Shown: one piece after another, positions 63,142 through 64,000 of the stretch
How the letters are laid out: each line of letters opens with the position of its first letter
Numbering within the stretch: position 1 is the stretch's first letter
Source: Carboxylicivirga linearis
GTDB lineage: Bacteria > Bacteroidota > Bacteroidia > Bacteroidales > Marinilabiliaceae
Direction: 5' to 3'
Length of the DNA: 64,000 nucleotides
NCBI RefSeq assembly: GCF_018271995.1
Contig: NZ_JAGUCO010000018.1
Location: 1-64,000, forward strand
Notes under the pieces: generated by a model
The model's input: the letters and a program-made list of their open reading frames with translations, nothing else
Told to the model about the DNA's origin: nothing
Databases searched by the model: none
Program-made: the position numbers and the translations under genes

Positions 63142-64000
63142 ATGACCAGAATGCAGGAGAAATCAATTGTTGTTAAAGGTGCGAGAGTTCACAACCTTAA
63201 AAATATAGACCTTAACATTCCTAGAAATGAGTTCATTGTGATAACCGGCGTTTCGGGTAGTGGAAAATCATCCTTGGCTTTCGACACGTTGTATGCTGAA
63301 GGACAAAGACGCTACGTGGAAAGTTTAAGTAGTTATGCCCGACAGTTTCTTGGCCGGCTGGATAAGCCGGAGGTTGATTTCATAAAGGGTATTCCTCCTG
63401 CTATTGCTATTGAGCAAAAGGTTAACACACGCAATCCACGGTCAACAGTTGGCACCAGCACTGAAATATATGATTATTTAAAGCTATTATTTGCTCGTGT
63501 TGGAAAAACAATCTCTCCTGTTAGTGGAAATGTAGTAAAACGGCAATATGTGGGCGATGTAGTTGATTTTGTAAAAGACCTAAAGGAAGGGACAAAATTA
63601 GCAGTATTGGCTCCCGTTCATAGCTTATCGGACCGAAACTGCCATCAACAACTGGAAATTCTGCTTAAACAAGGATTTAGCAGAATAGAAAAGAATGATG
63701 AGTTTTTAAGAATTGATGAACTTTTAACTAATACAGAGCAAACGGTACTTAATTGCGAAACATTCAATCTGGTTATTGACCGCCTTTCTGCGTCTGATGA
63801 TGAAGATACCTTAAGTCGAATTGCCGATTCTGTTCAAACAGCTTTTTACGAAGGAAAAGGAGAATGCCTCGTTAAAACATTTGAGAAAGAAAAAACCAAT
63901 TCTATTAGATTCTCAAATAAGTTTGAGTTGGATGGTATTACCTTTGAAGAACCAACCGAACATCTTTTCACCTTCAATAATCCAGTTGGTGCCTGTCCTC
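63142..64000 (+). CDS. uvrA: Excinuclease ABC subunit A, N-terminal part (runs off the window)
   Basis: The first 286 codons of UvrA, the DNA damage-recognition ATPase of nucleotide excision repair. Seen: VVKGARVHNLKNIDLNIP, Walker A GVSGSGKSS (36-44), FDTLYAEGQRRYVESLS and ARQFLGR, then AIAIEQKVNTRNPRSTVGT. The gene is open to the right edge. Two in-frame starts, ATG 63142 and ATG 63151, are possible; the second leaves a more usual distance from the promoter. The zinc finger and second ATPase lie outside. Confidence 0.96.
   Translation, partial: MTRMQEKSIVVKGARVHNLKNIDLNIPRNEFIVITGVSGSGKSSLAFDTLYAEGQRRYVESLSSYARQFLGRLDKPEVDFIKGIPPAIAIEQKVNTRNPRSTVGTSTEIYDYLKLLFARVGKTISPVSGNVVKRQYVGDVVDFVKDLKEGTKLAVLAPVHSLSDRNCHQQLEILLKQGFSRIEKNDEFLRIDELLTNTEQTVLNCETFNLVIDRLSASDDEDTLSRIADSVQTAFYEGKGECLVKTFEKEKTNSIRFSNKFELDGITFEEPTEHLFTFNNPVGACP

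Overview
The window looks like chromosomal DNA from a member of the Bacteroidota, most like the marine Marinilabiliales/Marinifilaceae type. This rests on AT-rich sequence, promoters of the TTTG-N18-21-TAnnTTTG type, and family-restricted proteins (DUF5606, DUF3276/PUR, DUF4293, DUF349 repeats, long NusB, FeoA-FeoB fusion, fructose-6-phosphate phosphotransferases of PPi type). I found no insertion sequence, prophage, CRISPR array or tRNA. Two tandem promoter-like sites at the left edge point out of the window on the minus strand and resemble Bacteroidota rRNA promoters.

Layout. 0.4-5.8 kb is a minus-strand housekeeping block: an outer-membrane barrel protein, DUF5606, and nusB-DUF1573-yajC-ybbR-coaE-DnaJ/TerB. 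6-10.5 kb holds a PUR-family protein, a thiamine-binding-like protein, an unknown protein, and feoAB with its small Cys-rich partner. 10.5-18.9 kb holds pepD, a SirB1-like protein, a nucleoside phosphorylase, a DEAD-box helicase, a lipid kinase, a DUF1080 lipoprotein and a GH30 glycosidase. 19-30 kb holds a QOR2-like reductase, pyrG-yidC, a DUF349 repeat protein, trmD and an AddB-like nuclease. 30-34.4 kb is sucA-sucB.

The most unusual region is 35.7-54 kb. A seven-gene minus-strand operon (51139 down to 35669) encodes an ABC ATPase, an ABC-2 permease fused to a catalytically dead M1-peptidase-like domain and a golvesin-like domain, a TolC-family channel, a membrane-fusion protein, an RND pump, a second RND pump fused to an ABC ATPase whose fold is interrupted by a membrane insert, and a second small ABC-2-like permease. 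Immediately upstream, behind its own terminator, is a four-gene unit: ECF sigma factor, putative anti-sigma factor and two Spy/CpxP-like periplasmic proteins. Next to that and divergent is a sensor kinase with a periplasmic substrate-binding domain. I infer an envelope-stress-responsive export system that mixes RND (proton-driven) and ABC (ATP-driven) parts around one outer-membrane exit duct.

56.4-64 kb returns to housekeeping: rsmE, an Rrf2 regulator, two divergent phosphofructokinases that both carry pyrophosphate-specificity residues, a family 2 glycosyltransferase, a small unknown protein, a sigma factor, and the start of uvrA, which runs off the right edge.
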